Positions 26,126 through 35,085 of a DNA stretch of 64,000 bases are shown here, in pieces (position 1 is the first letter of the stretch; each line of letters opens with the position of its first letter). Source of the DNA: Acinetobacter terrae (GTDB lineage: Bacteria; Pseudomonadota; Gammaproteobacteria; Pseudomonadales; Moraxellaceae); contig NZ_JABERI010000036.1 of the NCBI RefSeq assembly GCF_013004375.1, positions 1 through 64,000 of the forward strand, written 5' to 3'. The notes beneath the pieces are model-generated. The model did not search any database, was not told the origin of the DNA, and saw only the letters and a list, made by a program, of their open reading frames with translations. The position numbers and the translations under genes are program-made.

Positions 26126-27265
26126 ATGAGAAAACTAATAAGTTATATAGGCTTAGGTCGGCTGTTACAGCCTGTGATTATTATCAGTATATGCACTACT
26201 GTACATGCTAATACTGTACCTAGTAGTTCTCCAAATGATATTACCTATCCAAGTACAGATTATGGCTTGGGCGAACATCTCTCTTCAAATGAAGCAACCG
26301 CAGCTGTAACAATTGCAGATTTAATTGAAACATCAGTTCGAAAACAATATGCAACAGGTATCGCTCTGCGAGATGTGCACTCCAAAGCACATGGTTGTGT
26401 ACAAGCAGAATTTAAGATAAATAAAAATCTTCCTAAAAATATAGCTCAAGGCATTTTTATTCCTGGAAAGACCTATCAATCATGGATTCGCTTTTCTAAT
26501 GGATCTAGTGATTCTACTCAAGCAGACATTAAACGAGATGCTCGTGGCATAGCAATAAAAATTTTAGGAGTCCCTGGAAAAAAGCTTTTAGATAATGAAG
26601 CATCCACTCAAGATTTTATTATGATTAACCACCCTGTTTTTTTTGTGAATGATCCTGTTCGCTATATGTCGTTAATGCAGGATATAAATAGTGATCGTTT
26701 TTTTAAAAAACTGCATATTCCTTTTGTATTGGGTGCAAAAGGTACTTGGATTGCATTAAATTCAAAAACGAAAATTTCAAATCCTTTGCATACGAGGTAT
26801 TGGTCTATGACACCTTACCAGTTAGGGATAAGTCCAAATCGCGAAGCAGTAAAATATTCTATTCAAGCATGTTCAGCAGTTAAAGAAGCTATTCCACATG
26901 CCCCTAACCATGATTTTTTAAGAGAAGCACTCAAAAGTAGTTTAAAAAAAGATGATGCTTGCATGGAGTTTTTAATACAACCTCGAACATCAAATAAGAT
27001 GTCAGTCGAGGACTCAATGACTGAATGGAAAGAAAGCGATGCTCCTTTCTATAAAGTCGCAACTATTCGTATTCCTCAACAAATTTTTGATACTCCTGCA
27101 CAAAATGAATTTTGTGAAAACCTTTCTTTTTCACCATGGCATTCACTTCCTGAACATAAACCACTCGGTGCAGTAAATAGAATGAGAAAAGTGATTTATG
27201 AACGTATTAGCCTGGTGAGACATGAGATGAACTCTATTCAGAGAGCAGAGCCACATTCTAAATAA
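26126..27265 (+). CDS. Exported catalase-like heme protein (SrpA type)
   Basis: A 379-residue member of the small catalase-related family with an N-terminal signal (MRKLISYIGLGRLLQPVIII... VHA). The heme-pocket His lies in ALRDVHSKAHGCVQAEF, and SWIRFSNGSSDSTQADIKRD and DFIMINHPVFFVNDPVRY are conserved family segments. It is shorter than classical catalases, as usual for SrpA-like proteins. Activity may be catalase or organic peroxidase. It lies 212 bp after the SOUL gene on the same strand and probably has its own promoter in that gap. Confidence 0.87.
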   Translation: MRKLISYIGLGRLLQPVIIISICTTVHANTVPSSSPNDITYPSTDYGLGEHLSSNEATAAVTIADLIETSVRKQYATGIALRDVHSKAHGCVQAEFKINKNLPKNIAQGIFIPGKTYQSWIRFSNGSSDSTQADIKRDARGIAIKILGVPGKKLLDNEASTQDFIMINHPVFFVNDPVRYMSLMQDINSDRFFKKLHIPFVLGAKGTWIALNSKTKISNPLHTRYWSMTPYQLGISPNREAVKYSIQACSAVKEAIPHAPNHDFLREALKSSLKKDDACMEFLIQPRTSNKMSVEDSMTEWKESDAPFYKVATIRIPQQIFDTPAQNEFCENLSFSPWHSLPEHKPLGAVNRMRKVIYERISLVRHEMNSIQRAEPHSK

Positions 27266-27302
27266 TTTATGTGAAGTTAAGAATAGGAGCCTATAGCTCC
27301 CA

Positions 27303-27425
27303 TTCGAAATGTTTTATAACTCAAAACGAAGACATGGTTCCAATGAGCAACGTTCTCCATTAGATTATGAAAAGGCCCATCAAAAGATGGTTAGGTGTGT
27401 CTAGAATTTTGGTGGCTATTCAAAG
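27303..27425 (+). mobile_element. IS3-family relic (end of orfB)
   Basis: Encodes FYNSKRRHGSNEQRSPLDYE then KAHQKMVRCV and a stop at 27402, the usual C-terminus of IS3 integrase. TGTCTAGAATTTTGG after it looks like a terminal repeat. Everything upstream in the element is gone. Confidence 0.65.
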
Positions 27426-27454
27426 TCTCCGATAAACCCGATAGTGTTAACCAT

Positions 27455-27492
27455 GAAGCTCTAATCTTATACAAGTTAGAGCTTCTGTTTTT
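27455..27492 (+). terminator. Terminator between the catalase-like gene and uraH
   Basis: GAAGCTCTAA-N11-TTAGAGCTTC is a perfect 10-bp stem followed by TGTTTTTC on the plus strand. It separates two convergent genes. Confidence 0.7.
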
Positions 27493-27498
27493 CTCAGC

Positions 27499-27897
27499 TT
27501 AGTTACCTCGATAGGTTGAATATCCATAAGGACTAAGAAGTAAGGGAATATGATAGTGTTTTACCGAACCATCGGTCTGGAAAATCACAGGAACTTCTGG
27601 AAAGAAAGAATTTTGCTTATTTTTCTTAAACCATTCACCTGTTTTGAAGGTAACTTTATAGACGGCATTGTCGAAAGTTTTATTTTCTGGAAATAATGCG
27701 GTTACACGACCTTGCTCATTGGTTTTAGCTTCTGAAATCTGTATCCATTTTCCATTTTTTTGTTCTTCCAAAGTAACTTTTACATCGGGTGAAGGCAATC
27801 CACTTTCCAAGTTAAGGACATGCACACTTAAAGGATTTTGCGCCATTACCCAACTTGAAATAAATAAACTGCCAGCGAATAAAAATAACTTGTTCAT
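27499..27897 (-). CDS. Exported 5-hydroxyisourate hydrolase / transthyretin-like protein
   Basis: A 132-residue HIU hydrolase family protein with a signal peptide (MNKLFLFAGSLFISSWVMAQ). Active-site features are LSVHVLNLESGLPSPDVKV (His and Arg/Leu region near the mature start), EWFKKNKQNSFFPEVPV, KHYHIPLLLSPYGYSTYRGN with the conserved HYHIPLL and YRG tail (usually YRGS, here YRGN). AGGAT lies 8 nt before ATG. Cytoplasmic HIUases act in urate breakdown; exported versions are less understood. It is 26 bp downstream of the HbpS-like gene and likely cotranscribed with it. Confidence 0.85.
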   Translation of the reverse strand: MNKLFLFAGSLFISSWVMAQNPLSVHVLNLESGLPSPDVKVTLEEQKNGKWIQISEAKTNEQGRVTALFPENKTFDNAVYKVTFKTGEWFKKNKQNSFFPEVPVIFQTDGSVKHYHIPLLLSPYGYSTYRGN

Positions 27898-27923
27898 ATG
27901 AATTTATCCTGAATTAAATTGAT

Positions 27924-28403
27924 TTAAATTTGTTTGAGTGTGATTTCTATACCCTGTTGTGCACATTGATCATCTTGAATTGACCCACCTGCACCGGCTA
28001 CACCAACCGCACCTAATAGCTGACTTTTATAAACTACGGGCACTCCTCCACCTAAAAGTAATAATTCAGGTAAGCTGGTTAAATTCTGTGAATCAACATT
28101 CTTCTGAGCATTACGCATAAATTGTAAGGTAGTCACCTTGCTTGAATATGCGGTAAAAGCTTTCCTTTGCGCTGCGATTAAATTATGTATACCCACAGTT
28201 TCATGCCGTTGACTTGCTAGGACATTGCCACCCTGATCTAACACCACTACAGCCGCAGGTTTAGCAGTAGTGCTACATGCCTGCATGACATTGGTGACCA
28301 GTTGATTGGCGAGGTTTAAATCCATGACATAGCTGGTTTTAGGAGCTGAATATGTGATTGAACTACATAGAAGTACCGGAATAAATAGAAGTTTTTTCAT
28401 CAT
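27924..28403 (-). CDS. Exported GlcG/HbpS-family (DUF336) protein
   Basis: A 159-residue protein with a signal peptide (MMKKLLFIPVLLCSSITYSA) and a single Haem_degrading (DUF336) domain. Seen: AAVVVLDQGGNVLASQRHE, then LPELLLLGGGVPVVYKSQLL and GAVGVAGAGGSIQDDQCAQQ. In Streptomyces, the exported relative HbpS binds heme and interacts with the SenS/SenR two-component system. Here the gene diverges from a two-component system across 118 bp and precedes uraH, so a sensing partnership is a reasonable hypothesis. Confidence 0.8.
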   Translation of the reverse strand: MMKKLLFIPVLLCSSITYSAPKTSYVMDLNLANQLVTNVMQACSTTAKPAAVVVLDQGGNVLASQRHETVGIHNLIAAQRKAFTAYSSKVTTLQFMRNAQKNVDSQNLTSLPELLLLGGGVPVVYKSQLLGAVGVAGAGGSIQDDQCAQQGIEITLKQI

Positions 28404-28471
28404 TTCTATTAAGCTAAATTAAGAGATAAGCTAGCTTATATAAAATAAAGTCATTATTGCATGACAATCAG

Positions 28472-28512
28472 ATTACGAATTTGTAATGTAGTAACAGACA
28501 AATCCATATAAT
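28472..28512. promoter_or_regulatory. Divergent promoter region with operator-like palindrome
   Basis: ATTACGAATTTGTAAT (28472-28487) is a near-perfect palindrome, resembling the CusR/CopR-type boxes of metal-response regulators. Downstream, TATAAT (28507-28512) lies only 9 nt before the response-regulator ATG, which has no ribosome site. This suggests a leaderless or near-leaderless transcript controlled by the palindrome. Confidence 0.5.
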
Positions 28513-28521
28513 ATTATTTAG

Positions 28522-29193
28522 ATGCACATACTTATTGTTGAAGATGAAACCAAAATTGCTGAATTTCTAGCAAAAGGGTTAAATGAATCTGGTTATCTAT
28601 CCAGTATTGCTCATGATGGATTAACAGCGTTAACGTTGTTACAAGAAAAAAACTTTGATTTAGTAATTTTAGATGTCATGTTACCTGAAATTGATGGTTG
28701 GCAAGTATTAAAGACCTTAAGGACATTTTCTAAAATTCCAGTACTCATGCTGACTGCAAAAGATCATGTCCTGGATCGAGTTAAAGGCTTAGAACTAGGT
28801 GCAGATGATTATTTAATTAAGCCCTTCTCTTATATTGAACTATTAGCACGGGTCAAAAGCCTATTGAGACGCAGTGTAAAAACCGAGTCTGAATATTATC
28901 AAGTTGAAGATTTAATTTTATACCGGCTTGAACGTACTGTTTATCGGAACCAACAAAAAATCGACTTAAGCTCTAAAGAGTTTTCGCTTTTACACTTATT
29001 AATGCAACATCAAGGTGAATTATTAACCCGATCTCAAATTGCCTCTGAAGTGTGGAATATTAACTTTGATACAGACACCAATGTGGTGGATGTCGCTATC
29101 CGTCGTTTACGTGCCAAAATTGATGACCATTTTCAGCCCAAATTAATTCATACTGTTCGGGGTATGGGATATCGTTTAAGCATAAATAAATGA
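28522..29193 (+). CDS. OmpR/CusR-type response regulator
   Basis: A 223-residue regulator with a receiver domain (1-115; acidic pocket EDE, phospho-acceptor Asp51 in LVILDVMLPEIDGW, Lys in GADDYLIKPFSYIELL) and a winged-helix DNA-binding domain (about 130-223; LLTRSQIASEVW, DTNVVDVAIRRLRAKID, HTVRGMGYRL). These ends are typical of heavy-metal regulators. The stop overlaps the kinase start by 4 bp (ATGA). It faces the HbpS-like gene, and the intergenic palindrome is a likely target. Confidence 0.92.
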   Translation: MHILIVEDETKIAEFLAKGLNESGYLSSIAHDGLTALTLLQEKNFDLVILDVMLPEIDGWQVLKTLRTFSKIPVLMLTAKDHVLDRVKGLELGADDYLIKPFSYIELLARVKSLLRRSVKTESEYYQVEDLILYRLERTVYRNQQKIDLSSKEFSLLHLLMQHQGELLTRSQIASEVWNINFDTDTNVVDVAIRRLRAKIDDHFQPKLIHTVRGMGYRLSINK

Positions 29194-30569
29194 AAAATCA
29201 GCTAAGACATCTGAGTTTAACAACCCGCTTAAGTATTTCCTTCAGTATTATTTGTTGTACTGTATTTTTTGCTATTGGTTTACTTTCTTATCACAACATG
29301 CAGCACCTGTTAGCTAAACAACGTGATCAGAATTTAACTGCACGTGTTGAACGCATTGAAATTTTTTTACAAGATCAAGAAAGTTTTCAGATTTTAGTTC
29401 AACACCCACGTCTGTATGAAAATATGCTGGGAAAAGAAGATAATCTTTTAATCTTAAAAAACCAGCAACTAGCCTTAATTGAGATTAATCCACTGAAAGT
29501 CCATATTCCAGATATGGCCGAATCAAAAACCATTACCTTTCTGGATAATCAATCTGAATTTGCCACAACCCGTTTGGCCTATAAAACTGTTGTTTTTAAT
29601 GATCAACATTATCAACTGATTGCTGGCACACAACTTGATGAAGCTCAATCTACTTTAGATCAATATTTATGGAAATTGATTCTCTATAGCTTATTGGGAA
29701 TTGTAATGGCAAGCCTACTCGGACGTTGGGTGGGTTTGTATTTACTCAAATCTTTAAATAACTTGATTGAGCAAACACATAAAATTCAGGGTACTCAACC
29801 ACATCAGCGAATCGAAGTTAAAAGTACTACGGTTGAAGTTGATAAACTCAGTTCAGCAATGAATGCTATGTTAGAAAAAATTCAAATTAATTATGATCAA
29901 TTGGCACGGTTTTCTGAAGATATTGCCCATGAACTAAGAACCCCCTTAAATAATTTAATGGGTCAAACACAAATTATGCTCATGCAATCTCGGTCACAAC
30001 AAGAACTGGAGCAGCTTTTATATTCTCATCTTGAGGAATATGAACGACTAAGTAAGATGATAGACAATATGTTGTTCATCGCTCGTTCTGAACACAGTGA
30101 TTATATTATCGAAAAAGAAAATATTGACTTATCCAACCTTATTTTAGAATTGGTCCACTATTTTGAATTCTTGGCTGAAGATAGGCTCATGAGATTTGTT
30201 TTAGAGTTAGAAAAGGGAATTCAAATATATGCTAATGCAGATTTGTTAAAAAGAGCGCTGTCTAATCTTATAATTAATGCGATTGATTATGGATTTGAAG
30301 ATCAAGACATTGTGATTTCAACAAAATCTACGGAAAATCATATCGATATTGAAGTATTAACTAAAAATGTTTTTATTGACAAACAACATTTGAAGCATTT
30401 ATTTGAACGTTTCTATCAAATTGAGAGTAGTCGACATGCCAAAGCAAAAACTGGTGGTTTAGGATTATCAATCGTTAAATCTATCATGATGTTACATAAT
30501 GGAGAAGCAACCGCTTATAACACTCAGGAAGGAATTGTATTTAGTTTAAAAATTAAATATTTAACTTGA
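29190..30569 (+). CDS. Membrane sensor histidine kinase (CusS-like)
   Basis: A 459-residue kinase paired with the upstream regulator. Membrane helices near 13-33 and 162-186 bound a periplasmic sensor of about 125 residues. A HAMP segment (about 186-238) precedes the H-box FSEDIAHELRTPLNN with His247. The N-box is ALSNLIINAIDYG, and the terminal G2-like motif is KTGGLGLSIVKSI. The D/G1 motif is poor: IEVLTKNVFIDKQHL lacks the usual DxGxG or NPG. Kinases of the CusS group already deviate there, so activity is likely but not certain. The signal could be metal, heme or oxidant. Confidence 0.88.
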   Translation: MKNQLRHLSLTTRLSISFSIICCTVFFAIGLLSYHNMQHLLAKQRDQNLTARVERIEIFLQDQESFQILVQHPRLYENMLGKEDNLLILKNQQLALIEINPLKVHIPDMAESKTITFLDNQSEFATTRLAYKTVVFNDQHYQLIAGTQLDEAQSTLDQYLWKLILYSLLGIVMASLLGRWVGLYLLKSLNNLIEQTHKIQGTQPHQRIEVKSTTVEVDKLSSAMNAMLEKIQINYDQLARFSEDIAHELRTPLNNLMGQTQIMLMQSRSQQELEQLLYSHLEEYERLSKMIDNMLFIARSEHSDYIIEKENIDLSNLILELVHYFEFLAEDRLMRFVLELEKGIQIYANADLLKRALSNLIINAIDYGFEDQDIVISTKSTENHIDIEVLTKNVFIDKQHLKHLFERFYQIESSRHAKAKTGGLGLSIVKSIMMLHNGEATAYNTQEGIVFSLKIKYLT

Positions 30570-30881
30570 AGATGTTATTAAAAAGTTCTTAAAAATGAGA
30601 GATTGCAAATTGTTTAGATGCCCTAAAATTAATATATTATAACTTATACAGAATTTAATTAAATTATCATATAAAATCAATATGATATGTCAATGTAAAA
30701 AGCTAATCCACTTTAGTACGCATTTAGTCACAACAATTCCAGCCTCTTGCGGCTATACGACCTCATTGCAATTTCCTATTATGGTGACATAAGAAACTGA
30801 AAGTTGCAGAACAAAAAACAATAATCATAAGTCTCATTAACTAGAAGTTGAATATAGTATTTGTTGAGTAAACATGGTCGT
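30570..30881. other. Intergenic region, nothing recognised
   Basis: 312 bp, AT-rich except for a GC-richer patch near 30740-30770 that I cannot assign. No reading frame with a ribosome site. Confidence 0.4.
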
Positions 30882-30918
30882 ACATAAAAAACCTGACAGG
30901 ATGCCAGGTTTTTTATGT
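30882..30918. terminator. Bidirectional terminator between kinase and GGDEF genes
   Basis: ACATAAAAAACCTG-N9-CAGGTTTTTTATGT is a perfect 14-bp stem with A/T-rich outer halves that supply a U-run in either direction. It separates two convergent genes. Confidence 0.85.
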
Positions 30919-30996
30919 TTCGTTTCTTAGCCACAAGTAAAGCTTGTATAAAATTTAAAATTACACCTTGAGTTCACTGAAAGTGACTATAGGATA

Positions 30997-31971
30997 TCAG
31001 CTACCTGAGGTAACTACTCTTATGTCTGATTTAAGATCAAATTTGAATTGACGCTTATGCTCAAACATTTTTTTATCGGCCTGTTCAGCTGCAAAAAGCA
31101 GCCCACGGGCAGGATGACGCATTGAAAAACCAATGGCTATACTAATTTTCGCTTGTGCAAAAGCATCTATAATTCTCTTTAAAAGTCTTTCTGCACCGGT
31201 CTTATTATTTTCCACACTTAGAATGACGAATTCATCGCCACCCAGGCGAGCTACAATATCATTACTACGGACAGTATCACTTAACACGTTGGCAGCCTGT
31301 TGAATGAGGTGATCTCCTACAACATGCCCTAAGTTATCATTTACTTCTTTTAGATTATTAATATCAATAAAAAACACCGCAGCGGAATGACCATAACGCT
31401 TACAGCGTTCCTCTTCTTTACTAATTAATTCGTCCCAAGCTCGACGATTATATAATCCAGTTAATCCATCCCTGAAAGCTTTCGTCTTTAAACGCTTAAC
31501 TTCACTAAATTGTTGGTTTTGACGAAGCTCGGCTTGAAGAATTTTACTCAGTAAGTTTCCAAGTAATTCTATTATTTCAATATCTTGAACTATCGTTTCA
31601 GGTTTTGGATGAGGATCAATTGCACACAGTGTACCAAATAAGCTGCCATCTTCATTAAGGATGGGCTGACCTATGTAGGATTTAATACTTACTTGTTGAC
31701 TAATTGGTGCAGTGGCATATAAGGGAATATCTTCACAATGAGGGGCAATTTTAGGTGCTTTTCCTTTAACCATATGAGAGCAGAAAGAATCTGCCCATTT
31801 AAATACGTGTCCGGGTTTAATATCATAACCATGATCTTCACTTTGCAGTACAATCCAGTCTTTACCTTCTACCCGAGTGATCATCCATAAATCAAATCCA
31901 AAGCGTTTATGGAGAAATTGTAAAATAGCTTGACCTGCTTCTTCAAAGTTTTTAAAGTTTATAGTATTCAT
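30997..31971 (-). CDS. GAF-GGDEF diguanylate cyclase
   Basis: A 324-residue soluble protein with an N-terminal GAF-like sensor (about 10-145; KSYIGQPILNEDGSLFGTLC is typical of GAF) and a GGDEF domain (about 155-315). The active site RLGGDEFVIL is intact (GGDEF at 244-248), and DGLTGLYNRRAW opens the domain. An RxxD inhibitory site (RSND, 235-238) sits 5 residues before GGDEF, so product inhibition is expected. No membrane segment. It probably makes c-di-GMP in response to a small ligand or redox state. Confidence 0.9.
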   Translation of the reverse strand: MNTINFKNFEEAGQAILQFLHKRFGFDLWMITRVEGKDWIVLQSEDHGYDIKPGHVFKWADSFCSHMVKGKAPKIAPHCEDIPLYATAPISQQVSIKSYIGQPILNEDGSLFGTLCAIDPHPKPETIVQDIEIIELLGNLLSKILQAELRQNQQFSEVKRLKTKAFRDGLTGLYNRRAWDELISKEEERCKRYGHSAAVFFIDINNLKEVNDNLGHVVGDHLIQQAANVLSDTVRSNDIVARLGGDEFVILSVENNKTGAERLLKRIIDAFAQAKISIAIGFSMRHPARGLLFAAEQADKKMFEHKRQFKFDLKSDIRVVTSGS

Positions 31972-32385
31972 CTAATCAACCTATGATAATGATTCGAAAG
32001 TAATTTATTTATATGATTTAATTTAAAATATTATATAATCCATATTCAAAATAAAATTTTAGACATAAGCTGATGAAGTACATTGATCAATTTAAAGAAG
32101 TTCATCTGTAATATACAGTAAAATTAAAAAAATCTTAATAGCCCTACAAAATATCAGGAATATATACATATAAGAAAACTTGATTATTTATTTTTTATAA
32201 TATAATTAATCTAACTATAAAAATTGTTATTTCTATATATTTTCTTTAATTATCATAGTTTTATTTATAATTATTTGTTTTTCATTTTTTCAGGGCCATT
32301 CTTTGTTATTTTTAAAGTTATAATCAGTCAATAAAATGGCTAAAAATTATTAAAAAAATCAGTAGGATTTATTAGACTTCTTTCA
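31972..32385. other. AT-rich intergenic region
   Basis: 414 bp with extreme AT content and no gene or clear structure. The first bases upstream of 31971 hold the promoter of the GGDEF gene. Confidence 0.5.
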
Positions 32386-32704
32386 TAAATCATTTTTTAC
32401 TCAGCTCCTGGTTATAAATTCCAGCAATTAAATTGAATCTCAAACCGAGTCTTTTGCCTCTATTTCGATAACGCTCAGCAAGGATTTTGAAGGTTTTCAG
32501 CCTGCCAAATACATGCTCTATGCCGATTCTTTTTTTATTGATTTCCCTGTTATAGACTTTTAATTCAGCATCCAATTTACAGCATCTTTTGGCTTTTAAT
32601 GGCAACAGGCTATTGGGAGAAAAAGTATAAATCCCTTTCCAAGTTTTATATAGTTGTTTTTGTTCGTGCAAGGGATTGCACAGGCAAGAAAGTACATATC
32701 GCAC
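32386..32704 (-). pseudogene. IS5-family transposase relic
   Basis: About 104 codons of a DDE transposase C-terminal half: KLDAELKVYNREINKKRIGI and EHVFGRLKTFKILAERYRNR, which carry the catalytic Glu region (NREINKKRIGIEHVFGRLK), then LGLRFNLIAGIYNQEL. The N-terminal part is absent. A short piece of the same 3' end recurs at 33921-33970. Confidence 0.65.
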
Positions 32705-33143
32705 AAGCCATTACTACCACCCGACCATATCTAACGCAGTACATACTTTAAGTGTATCCAGATCGAATCTCTATGGGTAATTGAATCAGCCAGAATCTGC
32801 TTCTCATTTAAGATATTGTAAGAGTGATCAAAGAATAAACATAAACGGTAGAAAATCATAAAAAAACCCATCCGGGCTAGAATGGGTTGTTAAGTCTAGA
32901 CTATACCACTGAAATTAAATAATAAAATATAAGCATTTCGTATAAGGGGTATTATGTTGAATTTATAAAATCTAAAAAAGGAATAGTTAAAAGCTATCCT
33001 TTTTTCTTTTTGCAATCTATAAATTGGAATATTTCATTTTTCCAAAAGTAAAGCCTACGTCAAAGAATTTTTTTATTACTTGCACAAAAATTTATAAAAT
33101 GTTCAAGTATTAAGATTGGTATTTGATTATAAAGGATAAAACA
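32705..33143. other. Gap with two hairpins
   Basis: No gene. AACCCAT...ATGGGTT (32865-32888) is a small hairpin. At 32974-33005, AAAAAAGGAATAG-N7-CTATCCTTTTTT is terminator-like with one bulge. AAAGGATA before 33144 is the ribosome site of the next gene. Confidence 0.5.
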
Positions 33144-33452
33144 ATGACCGTTATTCTTCAGGTAGATTTCCCATCTCAAGGCCCATTTGGTGAAGCAATG
33201 AGCCAAGCCTATAAAACTCTTGCTGAAAGCATTAATCAAGAAACAGGCATGATCTGGAAAATCTGGACAGAAAATAGGGATACTGAAGAAGCAGGGGGTA
33301 TCTACCTATTTGATAATCAAGAAAATGCAGAAAAGTATTTAAAAATGCACACTGCGCGTCTGACGAGTTTTGGGGTAAAAAATATTCGTGGAAAAATATT
33401 TCAGATCAACTCAGCATTATCTGATATTAATCAAGCAAACTTCTTAAAATAA
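33144..33452 (+). CDS. ydhR: YdhR-like monooxygenase family protein
   Basis: A 102-residue ferredoxin-like-fold (ABM-related) protein. ATG at 33144 has AGGA about 8 nt upstream and is better than an upstream TTG. Family marks are MTVILQVDFPSQGPFGEAMS, TLAESINQETGMIWKIWTEN, EEAGGIYLFDNQENAEKYL and HTARLTSFGVKNIRGKIF. These match E. coli YdhR closely in pattern. YdhR-type proteins are putative small-molecule mono-oxygenases acting on quinones or aromatic compounds. It stands alone. Confidence 0.87.
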   Translation: MTVILQVDFPSQGPFGEAMSQAYKTLAESINQETGMIWKIWTENRDTEEAGGIYLFDNQENAEKYLKMHTARLTSFGVKNIRGKIFQINSALSDINQANFLK

Positions 33453-33677
33453 CTGAATTGCACATGTGGATTACAATATGCCTGATCTTAACTAAAAAAG
33501 ATCAGGTATATTTAAACCTCCCTTGCTCTAGCTTTACTCCTTATTGCGTTGCCGCTATGAATCGTCAGTGAATCCTATATTTCATAAAATATAATAATTA
33601 TATTCATATAAATTAAACATTTATAATAAAAAATAATGTCATTAAATTTGGTTTAAGAACTTGAGGGAAATAGCAAA

Positions 33678-33827
33678 ATGATGAGTTTATTCAAAAAATT
33701 ACAAGGTTTATTGGCATATGAGCAGTCACACTTAACTACACAAGCGATTTCTAAAATGGATGTGACAATTCGTCGCCAATACCATGCCCAACAGATCTCT
33801 CTATTACGTACAGATTATTTAGAATAA
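33678..33827 (+). CDS. 49-residue small protein, paralog 1
   Basis: ATG at 33678 to TAA at 33827, with GAGGG upstream. The sequence begins MMSLFKKLQGLLAYEQSHLT and ends QISLLRTDYLE. A second copy at 39913-40062 has the same length and about 60% identity, including LQGLL, LT.Q..(S/A)KMD, RRQY or HRQY, AQQ and LLRTDYLE. Conservation at the protein level with synonymous changes is strong evidence for a real coding gene. It is probably an amphipathic soluble peptide. I do not know the family. Confidence 0.75.
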   Translation: MMSLFKKLQGLLAYEQSHLTTQAISKMDVTIRRQYHAQQISLLRTDYLE

Positions 33828-33920
33828 GCGTTAAACAGAATATATTTTTTGAATAGGAGCTATAAATAGCTTATTTTTTTATAAAAATTTAATGAGTTTT
33901 TTGGAACAGAATAGATCTTT

Positions 33921-33970
33921 AATAAATCACTTTTTGCTCAGTTCTATATTATAAATTCCAGCAATTAAAT
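33921..33970 (-). repeat. 50-bp relic of the IS5-type transposase end
   Basis: ATAAATTCCAGCAATTAAAT and the preceding bases closely match the end of the transposase relic at 32386-32432. The fragment is joined directly to a TnpB relic. Confidence 0.6.
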
Positions 33971-34380
33971 ATGTCGAAATCTGCAAGCGGTACACTTGAG
34001 CAAAAAGGAAAGAATTTTAAAGCCAAGTCAGGCTTGAACAAATCAATCCTAGATCAAGGTTGGTCGATGATGATGAATATGCTTGAGCACAAGCAAGCAT
34101 GGAAAGGTGGTTTACTGCTTAAGGTAAATCCTCAGTACACCAGTCAAACGTGCAACAAATGCGGTCATGTAGCAAAAGAAAATCGACAGACTCAAGCTAA
34201 ATTTGAGTGTGTCGAATGTGGTTATGTTGCAAATGCAGATATTAAAGCTGCATGTAACATACTTGCGGTGGGACACACGGTTTTGTCTGTGGAGAGGATG
34301 CGGTAAAGGTCGCTCGAAGAAGCAGAAAACTAGCGAAATCTGTGAGGGAATCGCTTAAGAGCTGACGCTTTTAGAATCCT
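33971..34380 (+). pseudogene. TnpB relic (C-terminal third) of another IS605-type element
   Basis: About 111 codons: KSGLNKSILDQGWSMMMNML (post-RuvC-II helix), the zinc ribbon CNKCG...CVECG and RuvC-III NADIKAACNILAVG. The N-terminal two thirds, with RuvC-I and RuvC-II, are missing. The tail GTGGAGAGGATGCGGTAAAG up to about 34380 is the element's right end. It is a different subtype from the two tnpB copies in this window. Confidence 0.75.
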
Positions 34381-34395
34381 CCACTTTCTGAAGCA

Positions 34396-35085
34396 ATGAC
34401 CATTGTCATTTTATTTCATCAATTCGGGTTTAGATTCTTCAAATATTTTTATTGCCAAATGATCGTTCCATTCTGGAAACCTACTTTTCCTAAACTTCTT
34501 AGCTACAACCGCTTTATTGAAATCATGCCCTGTTGTTTGCAAGCTTTGAGTAGTTTCTTCCATCAAGTGAAAGGAAAAGATACAGGGATCAGTATAATTG
34601 ATTCCACTTAATTGGTGGTTTTCCATAATCTTCGAATTAAAAGGCATCGTGTATTTAAAGATTTAGCTGGTCGTGGGAAAAGTAGTACGGGTTAGTTTTA
34701 TGGTTTTAAATTACATATGATTATCAATAATTCAGGTGAAATTATTAATCTCAAGCTTACATCAGAAAATGTTCATGATGTTGCTGTACTGGACTCTTTA
34801 ACTCAAGAATTAAAAGGGATTCTACTCGGAGACAAAGGCTATTTGAGCAAAGCAAAAGCTGAAGCTTTAGCAGCAAGAGGACTCAAAATATTGACCCCAT
34901 CACGCAGGAATATGAAAAATAAATCCATCCAAACTGAAGAAGAACAATTGCTTTGCAAAAGAGGATTGATCGAAACAGTGAATGATCAATTAAAAAAATT
35001 TACAGCAACTTGAACATTCACGTCATCGTTCGGTGAATAACTTCATAGTGAATATCATGGCTGCTGTGTGGCTTATTGCTTGAAT
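34396..35085 (+). pseudogene. IS982-family transposase relic
   Basis: One frame runs MTIVILFHQFGFRFFKYFY, then LLSYNRFIEIMPCCLQAL and GISIIDST, is stopped at TAA (34609), continues HNLRIKRHRVFKDLAGRGKS, is stopped at TAG (34693, for a Trp), and continues FYGFKLHMIINNSGEIINLK and LLGDKGYLSKAKAEALAARG. A frameshift near 35000 leads to EHSRHRSVNNF. Two nonsense codons, one frameshift and a missing 5' end show an old dead copy of IS982. Confidence 0.8.

Noticed and set aside
30700..30830. A possible RNA gene in the GC-richer patch after the kinase
   Set aside because: I could not find a stable fold or a known family, and the only terminator nearby serves the convergent genes.
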